64,000 nucleotides of DNA from Rhodospirillaceae bacterium UBA1479. GTDB lineage: Bacteria; Pseudomonadota; Alphaproteobacteria; Rhodospirillales; Casp-alpha2. The notes below the pieces were generated by a model that saw only the letters and a program-made list of their open reading frames with translations, searched no databases and had not been told where the DNA came from. The stretch is from NCBI GenBank assembly GCA_002325375.1, contig DCRZ01000002.1:248001-312000 (forward strand). The letters run 5' to 3'. This document shows positions 48,396 to 56,578 of the stretch, piece by piece; positions within the stretch are counted from its first letter, which is position 1; every line of letters begins with the position of its first letter. Made by a program: the position numbers and the translations under genes.

Positions 48396-48498
48396 CCCCC
48401 TCACCCTGTCCCTCTCCCCCGTGCCGGGGGCGAGGGCACTCCCGCCGTGGGAGCATGCGACGCCCTCTCCCCTTTGGGGAGAGGATTGGGGTGAGGGG
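48396..48498. repeat. REP-like palindromic element, copy 4
   Basis: CCCCCTCACCCTGTCCCTCT at the left and GGGGTGAGGGG at the right form the outer inverted arms, with inner hairpins as in the copy at 5714. Lies between two minus-strand genes. Confidence 0.85.
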
Positions 48499-48500
48499 CG

Positions 48501-49355
48501 TTAGACCGCCGCCGCCTTGGCCTCGGCGATGTAGAGTTCGCGCAGCTTCTGGGTCACCGGGCCGGGCACGCCGTTGCCCAGGATGTGGTCGTCGATCTTG
48601 ATCACCGGCATGACGAAGGCGGAGGCGCTGGTGGAGAACGCTTCCCGGGCCTCATAGGCTTCTTCCGGGGTGAAGGGGCGCTCGATCAGGGTCAGGCCCG
48701 CCGCCTGGGCGCATTTCAACACCGCCTTGCGGGTGATGCCGTGCAGGATGTCGTTGGACAGCTGGCGGGTGATGATCTTGCCGTCGTCGGTGACGATGAA
48801 GGCGTTGTTGGAGGTGCCTTCGGTGATGAAGCCGTCCTCGACCAGCCAGGCGTCGTCGGCGCCCATGTCCTTCGCCGTCTGCTTCGCCAGGGACGAGGCC
48901 AGCAACTGCACCGTCTTGATGTCGCGGCGGTGCCAGCGGATGTCCGGCAGGGTGACGACGGCAAGGCCCTTGGCGGCGGTCGGGCTGTTCAGGATGTTCT
49001 TTTCCTGGGTGAACATGACCAGCGACGGCGTCGCGTCCTTGGGGAAGTTGAAATCCCGGTCGGCGGCACCGCGGGTGATCTGCATGTAGACCACGCCTTC
49101 GGCCAGGTTGTTGCGCTTAATCAGTTCCTTCTGAATGGTCAGCAGTTCGTCGTCCGAACAGGGCCGCGCCATTTTCAGTTCCGTCAGGGACCGGGCGAGC
49201 CGCGCCGTATGTCCGGCGTTGTCGATCAGTTTTCCGTCCAGCACCGACGATACTTCGTAAATGCCGTCGGCGAACAGAAAGCCGCGATCGAAGATCGAGA
49301 CCTTGGCCTCTTCCTCGGCAACGTAGTCGCCATTGACGTAGACGGTGCGGGACAT
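48501..49355 (-). CDS. Class IV aminotransferase, D-amino-acid transaminase-like
   Basis: 284 residues. The fold-IV PLP enzyme signature is complete: DRGFLFADGIYEV, PLP lysine K147 in RRDIKTVQLL, and EDGFITEGTSNNAF with E179. The text resembles D-alanine aminotransferase, which makes D-glutamate or D-alanine for the cell wall, though branched-chain and aminodeoxychorismate lyase relatives share it. Cytoplasmic. Confidence 0.9.
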   Translation of the reverse strand: MSRTVYVNGDYVAEEEAKVSIFDRGFLFADGIYEVSSVLDGKLIDNAGHTARLARSLTELKMARPCSDDELLTIQKELIKRNNLAEGVVYMQITRGAADRDFNFPKDATPSLVMFTQEKNILNSPTAAKGLAVVTLPDIRWHRRDIKTVQLLASSLAKQTAKDMGADDAWLVEDGFITEGTSNNAFIVTDDGKIITRQLSNDILHGITRKAVLKCAQAAGLTLIERPFTPEEAYEAREAFSTSASAFVMPVIKIDDHILGNGVPGPVTQKLRELYIAEAKAAAV

Positions 49356-49424
49356 GATGGAGGCCTCCGGGCTCGAATTGCGATGGGCCCGGTTATACCA
49401 CCGGGCCCGAGGGATCAGATAGGG

Positions 49425-50012
49425 TCAGACCGCGCCGAACGGGCGGTCCACGCCATCGGGGAACGGCGGGCGGAACACGTTCAGGTTGGCCGACACCATG
49501 CAGTAGCAGCCGGCCAGCAGCACCAGTTCGACCATGCCCTGGTCGCCCAGGATGGCATGGGCGGCGCCGTAGGTGGCGTCCGACACCTTGCGTTCGGCCA
49601 GCATTTCCCAGACGAAGCCGGTGATGGCGGCGTGCTTGGGATCGGCCGGCGCCTTGCCCTGGCGGACGGCTTCGATGGTTGCGTCGTCGACGCCTTCGTT
49701 CCGCGCCACCTTGGCATGGGCGTAGAATTCGTAATCGGCTTGCCAATGCTGGCCCACGGCGCAGATGGCAAGTTCCCGCAGGTCGCCCGGCAAGACTGAT
49801 TCAAAGCGCAGCAGCCCGGCCAGGGTCTGCGCCGCGTCGCCGATCTTGGGCGTGTACAGATAGGCGTTGAACGGGCCGATCAGGCCGCCGTCCTGGTCCA
49901 TGAAATCCATGGCGTTGCGGCCCTTGGACCGGGGGCCGGAGGTGATCTTGCCGAACAGGTCGAGCTGTTCCGGCTTCATGGTTTCCTTGGTGACGGCGGG
50001 CAGGCGGCGCAT
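49425..50012 (-). CDS. Carboxymuconolactone decarboxylase family protein
   Basis: 195 residues. The helical AhpD-like fold shows in LRFESVLPGDLRELAICAVG, HWQADYEFYAHAKVARNEGV and ADPKHAAITGFVWEMLAERK. The active-site pair CxxC of AhpD peroxidases is absent, and His residues (QHW, YAHAK) are kept, as in decarboxylase-like members. Exact activity unknown. Followed by an isomerase gene of aromatic catabolism type. Confidence 0.85.
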   Translation of the reverse strand: MRRLPAVTKETMKPEQLDLFGKITSGPRSKGRNAMDFMDQDGGLIGPFNAYLYTPKIGDAAQTLAGLLRFESVLPGDLRELAICAVGQHWQADYEFYAHAKVARNEGVDDATIEAVRQGKAPADPKHAAITGFVWEMLAERKVSDATYGAAHAILGDQGMVELVLLAGCYCMVSANLNVFRPPFPDGVDRPFGAV

Positions 50013-50038
50013 GGCGGATGTTCCTTGTGGTTGGTGGT

Positions 50039-50728
50039 CTAGGCTTGTTTGGTTTTTTCTTCGGGCCGGCGGCGGCGGGCCCCGACCTGGCAGTCGTCGG
50101 CGGCCTGCATGGCGGGCTCGGCGAACATGTCCGGATTGTCCAGCCAGTCGAGCATCCAGTCTCCGGCGTCGAAGCCCCAGAACAGGCGCCAGCCGTTCTC
50201 GGCGGTGACGTCCTCGATGGCGAAGGTCGGTACGCCGTAAACGCCCTTGGCCACGGCGGCGTCCGTATTTTTCTTCAGCGCCTGTTTGGCGGCCTGGTCG
50301 TCCAGCTCCGGGCCCGGCGCGGGGCCGAGGGATGCCGTCAAGTCAGCGAACACCTTGGGGTCGGCAACGTCGAGGCCCTGTCCCCAGATGGTATCGAAGA
50401 TTTTTTCCACGTCCGGGGCGTTGGCTCCCCGCGCCAGGGTCAGGCGCAGGGTCGCCAGCGGATTGTAGGGATGGGTCGGCGGGGTGCGGAACGGCAGGCC
50501 CATGCGGTGCGCCTGCCAGGTGCAGAATTTGTAGGTCGCGATGCGCTTTTGCGGGATTTCCGCCGGGCCCAGCTGGCCCCAAGCGTTCAGAAGACCCGCG
50601 AACAGCACCGGCTCCAGGGTGATGTCCAGGCGCTCCGTGAAGCGGTCCATCTGATGGAACTGCAGATAGGCGTAAGGCGAGATGTAGTCGAAATACCAAT
50701 GGGCCTTCGGCTTCGCGGGCGTGTTCAT
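50039..50728 (-). CDS. 2-hydroxychromene-2-carboxylate isomerase-like (DsbA fold)
   Basis: 229 residues. WYFDYISPYAYLQFHQMDRF has Ser17 in place of the DsbA cysteine, the mark of HCCA isomerases and related glutathione-dependent kappa-class enzymes; LPFRTPPTHPYNPLATLRL and GVYGVPTFAIED follow. Such enzymes isomerise intermediates of naphthalene-type degradation, but homologues in bacteria without that pathway are common. Basic C-terminal tail. Confidence 0.87.
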   Translation of the reverse strand: MNTPAKPKAHWYFDYISPYAYLQFHQMDRFTERLDITLEPVLFAGLLNAWGQLGPAEIPQKRIATYKFCTWQAHRMGLPFRTPPTHPYNPLATLRLTLARGANAPDVEKIFDTIWGQGLDVADPKVFADLTASLGPAPGPELDDQAAKQALKKNTDAAVAKGVYGVPTFAIEDVTAENGWRLFWGFDAGDWMLDWLDNPDMFAEPAMQAADDCQVGARRRRPEEKTKQA

Positions 50729-50735
50729 CGGTGGT

Positions 50736-52457
50736 CTATCCCTGTTTCTTTACCTTGGCCCAGGTGTCGCGCAGCGTCATCGTGCGATTGAACACGGGCG
50801 CATCCGCGGTGCCGTCCTTGTCGGCGCAGAAATAGCCCAGGCGCTCGAACTGCAAAGTCTTGCCGACCGGCCAGCCGGCCAACGACGGCTCCAGCATGGC
50901 GTCCTCGATGATTTCGAGGGAGGCGGGGTTGAGGTCGTCCAGATAGTCACGGCCGCCGGAACCGGGGGCTTCCTCCTGGAACAGATGATCGTAGAGCCGC
51001 ACCTGGGCCTTCACCGCATGGGCGGCGGACACCCAATGCAGGGTGCCCTTGACCTTGCGCCCGTCCGGCGCGTCGCCGCCCCGGGTTTCGGGGTCGTAGG
51101 TCGCGCGGATTTCGACCACATTGCCCGCCGCGTCCTTGATGACGTCCGTGCAGGTGATGAAAAAGGCATAGCGCAGGCGCACCTCGCGGCCGGGCCCTAA
51201 GCGGAAGAACTTCTTGGGCGGATCCTCCATGAAGTCGTCTTGTTCGATATAGATCTCGCGGGTGAACGGCACGGTGTGACCGCCGCCGTCCGGGTCTTCC
51301 GGGTTGTTGATGGCGTCCAGGTTGTCGACCTCCCCTTTGGGGAAGTTCTCGATCACGACCTTGAGGGGGCGCAGCACCGCCATCCGGCGTTCCGCCGACT
51401 TGTTCAGATGCTCGCGCACGCAATGTTCCAGCAGCGAGAATTCGACCTGGCTGTCCTGCTTGGTGATGCCCAGGCGGGAAATGAAATCGCGGATGGTTTC
51501 CGGCGGGATGCCGCGCCGGCGCAGGCCGGTCAGGGTCGGCATGCGGGGGTCGTCCCAGCCCGATACGTGGCCGTTGGCGACCAGTTGCGTCAGGCGCCGC
51601 TTGGACAGCACGGTGTAACCCAGGTTCAGGCGCGCGAATTCGTACTGGCGCGGGCGCGAGGGCACCGGCAGGTTTTCGATCAGCCAGTCGTAGAGCGGGC
51701 GGTGATCCTCGAACTCCAGGGTGCAGAGCGAATGGGTCACCTGTTCCAGGGCGTCCGACTGGCCATGGGCATAGTCATAGGTCGGGTAGATGGACCAGGT
51801 ATCGCCCGTGCGCGGATGCGGTTTCTTGACAATGCGGTACAGGACCGGATCGCGCATGTTCATGTTGCCGTGGCCCATGTCGATCTTTGCGCGCAGCACC
51901 TTGGCGCCGTCGGCGAATTCGCCCGCCCGCATGCGGCGGAACTGATCCAGGCTTTCATCCACGGGCCGGTCGCGCCAGGGGCTCGGCTTGCCCGGCTGGG
52001 TCAGGGTGCCGCGGTATTCGCGGATTTCGTCGGCGGACAGTTCGTCCACATAGGCCAGGCCGTTTTCGATCAGATGTTCGGCCCATTGGTAAAGCTGTTC
52101 GAAATAATCCGAGGCATGGAACAGATTGTCGCCCCAATCGAAGCCGAGCCAGCGCACGTCGGCCATGATGGCGTCGATGAATTCCTGTTCTTCCTTGGCC
52201 GGGTTGGTGTCGTCGAAGCGCAGATTGCAGACACCGCCGAATTCCTGGGCGACACCGAAATTCAGGCAGATCGACTTGGCATGGCCGATGTGCAGATAGC
52301 CGTTGGGTTCCGGCGGAAACCGCGTGACCACGCCCTGGGCCCGCCCCGCCGCTAGGTCGTCGCGGATGATGTCACGGATGAAATCGCGGGGGCCGACCGC
52401 GTCCGGTTCGGCGGAAGTATTGCCGTCAAGGGCCGCGGGGGGCGTGGGGTCGGTCAT
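50736..52457 (-). CDS. glnS: Glutaminyl-tRNA synthetase
   Basis: 573 residues, normal. Class I synthetase: HIGH motif in PEPNGYLHIGHAKSI (residues about 50-63), KMSKS-like VLSKRR, and the GlnRS-specific VCNLRFDDTNPAKEEQEFID. The C-terminal beta-barrel anticodon-binding domain is present. Charges tRNA-Gln with glutamine directly. 8 bp upstream of the isomerase gene. Confidence 0.97.
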   Translation of the reverse strand: MTDPTPPAALDGNTSAEPDAVGPRDFIRDIIRDDLAAGRAQGVVTRFPPEPNGYLHIGHAKSICLNFGVAQEFGGVCNLRFDDTNPAKEEQEFIDAIMADVRWLGFDWGDNLFHASDYFEQLYQWAEHLIENGLAYVDELSADEIREYRGTLTQPGKPSPWRDRPVDESLDQFRRMRAGEFADGAKVLRAKIDMGHGNMNMRDPVLYRIVKKPHPRTGDTWSIYPTYDYAHGQSDALEQVTHSLCTLEFEDHRPLYDWLIENLPVPSRPRQYEFARLNLGYTVLSKRRLTQLVANGHVSGWDDPRMPTLTGLRRRGIPPETIRDFISRLGITKQDSQVEFSLLEHCVREHLNKSAERRMAVLRPLKVVIENFPKGEVDNLDAINNPEDPDGGGHTVPFTREIYIEQDDFMEDPPKKFFRLGPGREVRLRYAFFITCTDVIKDAAGNVVEIRATYDPETRGGDAPDGRKVKGTLHWVSAAHAVKAQVRLYDHLFQEEAPGSGGRDYLDDLNPASLEIIEDAMLEPSLAGWPVGKTLQFERLGYFCADKDGTADAPVFNRTMTLRDTWAKVKKQG

Positions 52458-52544
52458 GGATGGAAGTGCTCCGGTTCAGAAAAATGGGCAGCCCCGTGTT
52501 CTGCCAAAAAAACGCCGCCGCGCCAAGGAGTATAAGTCCCAGGC

Positions 52545-54824
52545 CTAGGCCGGGTCCGGGATGGAAAAGGCGACCTCGGTGCCCTTTCCGACCTCGCTGT
52601 CGATGGTCAATTCACCCCCGTGTAGTTCGACCAGGGAGCGCGCGATGGCCAGGCCCAGGCCCGTGCCGTCGGCCGTGGCATAGGCGCTCGACTGGCCCCG
52701 TTCGAAGGCGCGGGTGATGTTTTTCAGGTTTTCCTTGGGGATGCCCTTGCCCGTGTCGGCGACGCTGAAGGTGGTCCGATCCTCGGCCCGGCGGGCGCTC
52801 AGAACGATTTTTCCTTCCGGCGGCGTGAATTTCAAGGCATTGGACAACAGGTTCAGGATCACCTGTTTCAAGGCCCGGCGGTCGGCCTTGAGGGGCGGCA
52901 TCTCCGGGTCCAGGTTCACGCCGACGATCGCGCCGTTGGTGACCCGCGCTGTTGCCGCCTTGGTGCATTCGGCGAAGAAAGGAGCCAGGCGGATTGATTC
53001 GCGGCGGATCGCGCGCTGGCCGGCCTCGATGGTGGAAATGTCCAGCAGGTCGTTGACCAGATCCAGCAGATAAGTGCCGCTGTCGCGGATGTCCTTGGCG
53101 TATTCGACGTATTTGGGATGGCCGACGGGGCCCAAAAGCTGCTGTTTGATGATCTCGGAGAAGCCCAGGACCGCGTTCAAGGGGGTGCGCAGGTCGTGGC
53201 TGACGTTGGCAAGAAAGGCGGATTTTGCCCGGTTGGCGTCCTCGGCCACTTCCAAGGCTTCCAGGCGTTCGGTTTCCGCCTTGATCCGGGCGCCGACGTC
53301 GCGGATGACGGCGATGAACCCGATGATGTCGTTGTTTTGGGCGCGCAGGGATGAGGCCACGGTCTCGCCGGGAAAAACCTCTCCGTTCTTGTGCCTGTAG
53401 GGGATGATGCAGGGGTCCAGGATGGTGTCCCCCGCCGCCTCGATGCGGGCGCAGCCGTCCCGTTTGTACACTTCTTCATTTTCATACAGAAATTCCGCCG
53501 TGCGGCCGATGACGTCGTCGATTTCGAAGCCGAACATCCGGGTAAACGCCGGATTGCACATGCTGATACGACGGTCCGCATCGACCAGGACCATGGCGTC
53601 GGGAACGTCGCGGAACACGGTTTCCAGCAATGCCTTCTGCGAGTGAAGTTCCTCGGCCGTGCGAATCTGTTCGGTCGTGTCGCGGAAACTGATGACGCGG
53701 CCGATGATGGTGTCGCCCAGGTATTGCGGGCGGGTGTAGCGCTCGATGATCCGGCCGTCCTTTAGTTCCAAGATAGAGTGGAACTCTTGGCTCGGGTCCG
53801 CATAAAGCCGCTCCACATCGGCGATGAAGGACTCCGGCTGTTCCGCAAGGTCGGCGACCCAGTCGCGCACCTTCCAGGCGTCTCGTGAGGCGATCAGGTC
53901 GTCGGGCACGGCGAACATTTCAACGAAGCGCTGGTTGAATGCCTGAATGCGGCGGTCCATGGCCGTCACCAGAATGCCGTCGGTGGTCGCGTCCAGGGTC
54001 GCCTGCAGCAACGAGACGTTGGCCTTCAATGCCGTTTCGGCGGCATTCTCGCTGGTGACGTCGCGCCCGACGCCGCGGTAGCCAAGGAAATCCCCATCCG
54101 GCCCGAACACCGGCTTGCCGCTGATCGAAATGTGGCGAATGTCGGCGCCGGGGGGGCGGATGTCATAGCGGAAGTCCTGAAACGGGCGGTGCGCTTCCAG
54201 ATCGTCCAGATGGTCACGCCATTTCCGGGCATCGATGTTCTCGGGCGTGACGTCGGTGCGCCGTTTGCCGATGATCGACGCCATGTCGAACCCCAGCATG
54301 TCGCGGTTGCGGTCCGAGAAGTAGGAGAACCGCAGGTCCGCATCCATTTCCCAGAACCAGTCCGACGCGATCTCGGCGATGTCGCGAAAGCGTTGTTCGC
54401 TCTGGCGGAGCGCTTCCGCCGCTTCGTGGCGGTCTGTCACGTCGGTGGTGACGGCGATCATCCCGCCGTCGGGCAGGGGCGAGCGGCGGATTTCGACGAA
54501 CCGCCCGGTGCTCAGTTGGCTTTCAGTATTGAACCGCCGGCCCTGGCGGATCAGGTCCAGCATGTTTTCGGTGATTTCCTCAGGGTCGCCGGGGCCGTAA
54601 TCGCCCCGCAAGGCAAGGAAGCGAAACACATCGGCCATGGGCATGCCGATGCGGATGAAGCCCTCGGGAAATTCATAGATGTCGTAAAGAATGCGGTTTC
54701 CGGCGCGGACCATCAGGTCGGCGCCAATGACCAACACCCCCTGGTCCAGATGATCCAGACCGGAGAGCAGGGCCGTGTCGGGCGCATCCGCAGGACGCGC
54801 TGATTTTTTATCCCTTCCCGTCAT
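52545..54824 (-). CDS. Multi-PAS sensor histidine kinase
   Basis: 759 residues, no transmembrane segment, so cytosolic. Four PAS-type modules: residues about 20-135 (PAS_7 type, FPEGFIRIGMPMADVFRFLA), 140-265 (FRDIAEIASDWFWEMDADLR), 275-390 and 395-510 (DVPDAMVLVDADRRISMCNP). HisKA with the phosphorylated His near residue 545 (ANVSHDLRTPLNAVLGFSE), then HATPase_c with N-box LLSNALKF, DTGKGIP and GTGLGLAI. No receiver domain and no adjacent response regulator. Confidence 0.92.
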   Translation of the reverse strand: MTGRDKKSARPADAPDTALLSGLDHLDQGVLVIGADLMVRAGNRILYDIYEFPEGFIRIGMPMADVFRFLALRGDYGPGDPEEITENMLDLIRQGRRFNTESQLSTGRFVEIRRSPLPDGGMIAVTTDVTDRHEAAEALRQSEQRFRDIAEIASDWFWEMDADLRFSYFSDRNRDMLGFDMASIIGKRRTDVTPENIDARKWRDHLDDLEAHRPFQDFRYDIRPPGADIRHISISGKPVFGPDGDFLGYRGVGRDVTSENAAETALKANVSLLQATLDATTDGILVTAMDRRIQAFNQRFVEMFAVPDDLIASRDAWKVRDWVADLAEQPESFIADVERLYADPSQEFHSILELKDGRIIERYTRPQYLGDTIIGRVISFRDTTEQIRTAEELHSQKALLETVFRDVPDAMVLVDADRRISMCNPAFTRMFGFEIDDVIGRTAEFLYENEEVYKRDGCARIEAAGDTILDPCIIPYRHKNGEVFPGETVASSLRAQNNDIIGFIAVIRDVGARIKAETERLEALEVAEDANRAKSAFLANVSHDLRTPLNAVLGFSEIIKQQLLGPVGHPKYVEYAKDIRDSGTYLLDLVNDLLDISTIEAGQRAIRRESIRLAPFFAECTKAATARVTNGAIVGVNLDPEMPPLKADRRALKQVILNLLSNALKFTPPEGKIVLSARRAEDRTTFSVADTGKGIPKENLKNITRAFERGQSSAYATADGTGLGLAIARSLVELHGGELTIDSEVGKGTEVAFSIPDPA

Positions 54825-54965
54825 CCGAATTCTTCTCCGTCCGGAATTATGTAACAGTACTACGCCAGCGGTGGGAAATCATCTAAGCCATCGGTAATAT
54901 AACGGCGACGCGATGTTGCCGCGAAGATGAACTGCCGCCGCTTAACGGGCGCAAAGGAAATCCGC

Positions 54966-55361
54966 GTGACCAGGGCTGCCAGGAACGCCGTGCTGATCGT
55001 TCTCGGCTGGGGCTTTGTCGCCCTGGGCGTGGTCGGCGTCGTTCTTCCGGTGTTGCCGACGACGCCGTTCATGCTGATCGCACTGTGGTGTTTCGCGCGG
55101 TCCAGCAAACGGTTTCACGACTGGCTCTATCATCACCGCCTGTTCGGCCCACCGCTGCGCAAGTGGGATCGCTACGGGGTTATTCCGGTTTCGGCCAAGG
55201 TTTTCGCCTGCACGGCGATGACGGCGAGCCTCGCCTACATCATCTTTTTCCGCGACCTGCCGGTCTATCTGGTCGCCCTTACCGCCGCCGTCATGGCCTA
55301 TGGCGCTTGGTTCATCCTGACCAAGCCGTCGCAGGTGCCGACGGACGGGGAATCGGCCTGA
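54966..55361 (+). CDS. DUF454 (YbaN-type) inner membrane protein
   Basis: 131 residues from the GTG at 54966, with AAAGGA 8 nt upstream; an ATG at 54927 is in frame but has no site. LGVVGVVLPVLPTTPFMLIA followed by CFARSSKRFHDWLYHHRLFG is the family signature. Three transmembrane segments (about 8-40 as a hairpin, 82-98, 101-117). Function not known in general. Confidence 0.88.
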   Translation: MTRAARNAVLIVLGWGFVALGVVGVVLPVLPTTPFMLIALWCFARSSKRFHDWLYHHRLFGPPLRKWDRYGVIPVSAKVFACTAMTASLAYIIFFRDLPVYLVALTAAVMAYGAWFILTKPSQVPTDGESA

Positions 55362-55391
55362 GGGGGCGATACGCTGCCGGGCGGCTGTTGA

Positions 55392-56174
55392 TCAGGCGAC
55401 CGCTGCCGGGTCGACAATGGTCGGAATCGGGCCCTCGGCGCGGCTGTGGACGAATTGATCGACGTAAGCATTATCGCTGTCGCGCATGTCCGCTGTCGGC
55501 CCGTGCCAGATGATGCGCCCGTCATAGATCATGGCGGCATTCTGGGCCGTGCGCGCCGCACCCCGCATGTCCGAATTGACGGAAATCACCGTCGCTCCGG
55601 TTTTGTCCATGACCTCCAGGATCAGGTCGTTGATGACGTTGGACATGATGGGGTCGAGGCCCGCCGTGGGCTCATCCAGCAGCAGCACGTCCGGGTCCGC
55701 CGCCATGGCGCGCGCGATGCCGACGCGTTTCTGCATGCCGCCGGACAACTCCGACGGAAACAAATCCGCCTCGCCCGGGGCCAGGCCGACCAGGCCCAGT
55801 TTCTCGACGGCGCGGTCGCGGGCGTCACGGCGGTTCATACCGTCCTGCTGCAGCAGGCGGAAGGCGACGTTTTCCCAAACCGGCAATGAATCGAACAGTC
55901 CCGATTTCTGGAACAGCATGCCGAACCGGCCGTAAAGCGCGCGTTTGTCGGCGCCGGTGAGGGTGGACACATCCGTGCCGTCGATAGTGATGCGCCCGCC
56001 GTCGGGGGCGTGGACGCCGATCAGCGTCTTCAGCAAGACCGTCTTGCCCGTGCCCGATGGCCCGATGACGACCAGCGACCCACCCGCCGGTACGCCGAGG
56101 TCGATGCCCCGTAGTACCTTGTTGTCGGCGAAGCTTTTGCTGACGTTTTCCAGATTGATGGCCGGACCGGCCAT
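55392..56174 (-). CDS. ABC transporter ATPase, MlaF-type, with altered H-loop
   Basis: 260 residues. Walker A GPSGTGKT (38-45), Q-loop FQKSGLFDSLPVWENVAFRL typical of MlaF, signature LSGGMQKRVGIARA (143-156), Walker B VLLLDEP (163-169). The switch histidine is missing: where the family reads SHD or THD this protein reads VNSDM, with Ser201. The MlaF class drives phospholipid transfer between membranes with MlaE, MlaD and MlaB, but no such gene is adjacent, so this is an orphan ATPase. Confidence 0.88.
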   Translation of the reverse strand: MAGPAINLENVSKSFADNKVLRGIDLGVPAGGSLVVIGPSGTGKTVLLKTLIGVHAPDGGRITIDGTDVSTLTGADKRALYGRFGMLFQKSGLFDSLPVWENVAFRLLQQDGMNRRDARDRAVEKLGLVGLAPGEADLFPSELSGGMQKRVGIARAMAADPDVLLLDEPTAGLDPIMSNVINDLILEVMDKTGATVISVNSDMRGAARTAQNAAMIYDGRIIWHGPTADMRDSDNAYVDQFVHSRAEGPIPTIVDPAAVA

Positions 56175-56239
56175 GGGCGCTCTCCCATTTCTAACCTGGG
56201 GCGGATAGTATCAATCGCATTAGGACCAGGGAACGCAAA

Positions 56240-56578
56240 ATGGTCGACGACCGACTTTCATCCGATATTTGGATCATGGCCCATGTGCGCCGCTGCAACG
56301 CCGACGGCGTGCCGGCCATGGTGGTGCGCCGCGGCGACGACCGGGCGGGGGCGCTGATCCTGAAGCTGAACCGCCTCGACGGCACCTGCCGGCTGCTGAC
56401 CCAAGCCACGGATATGGAGGGTAAACGCGGCTGGCTCGAAGCCTTCAAAGGCGAAACGGTGCCGGAGGCCGAGGCGGATGATTACATCCAGCGCGCGATC
56501 AAGCGCGACCCGGATTTGTGGGTGGTCGAGATCGAACACAAGGACGGCTGGCATCCGTTCGAAGGAAAAATGCTTTAG
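56240..56578 (+). CDS. DUF1491 family protein
   Basis: 112 residues. DIWIMAHVRRCNADGVPAMV, VVRRGDDRAGALILKLNRL and RDPDLWVVEIEHKDG are the pattern of DUF1491, small cytosolic proteins nearly confined to alphaproteobacteria, which supports the host assignment. Function unknown. Its end overlaps that of the convergent kinase by 4 bp. Confidence 0.9.
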   Translation: MVDDRLSSDIWIMAHVRRCNADGVPAMVVRRGDDRAGALILKLNRLDGTCRLLTQATDMEGKRGWLEAFKGETVPEAEADDYIQRAIKRDPDLWVVEIEHKDGWHPFEGKML

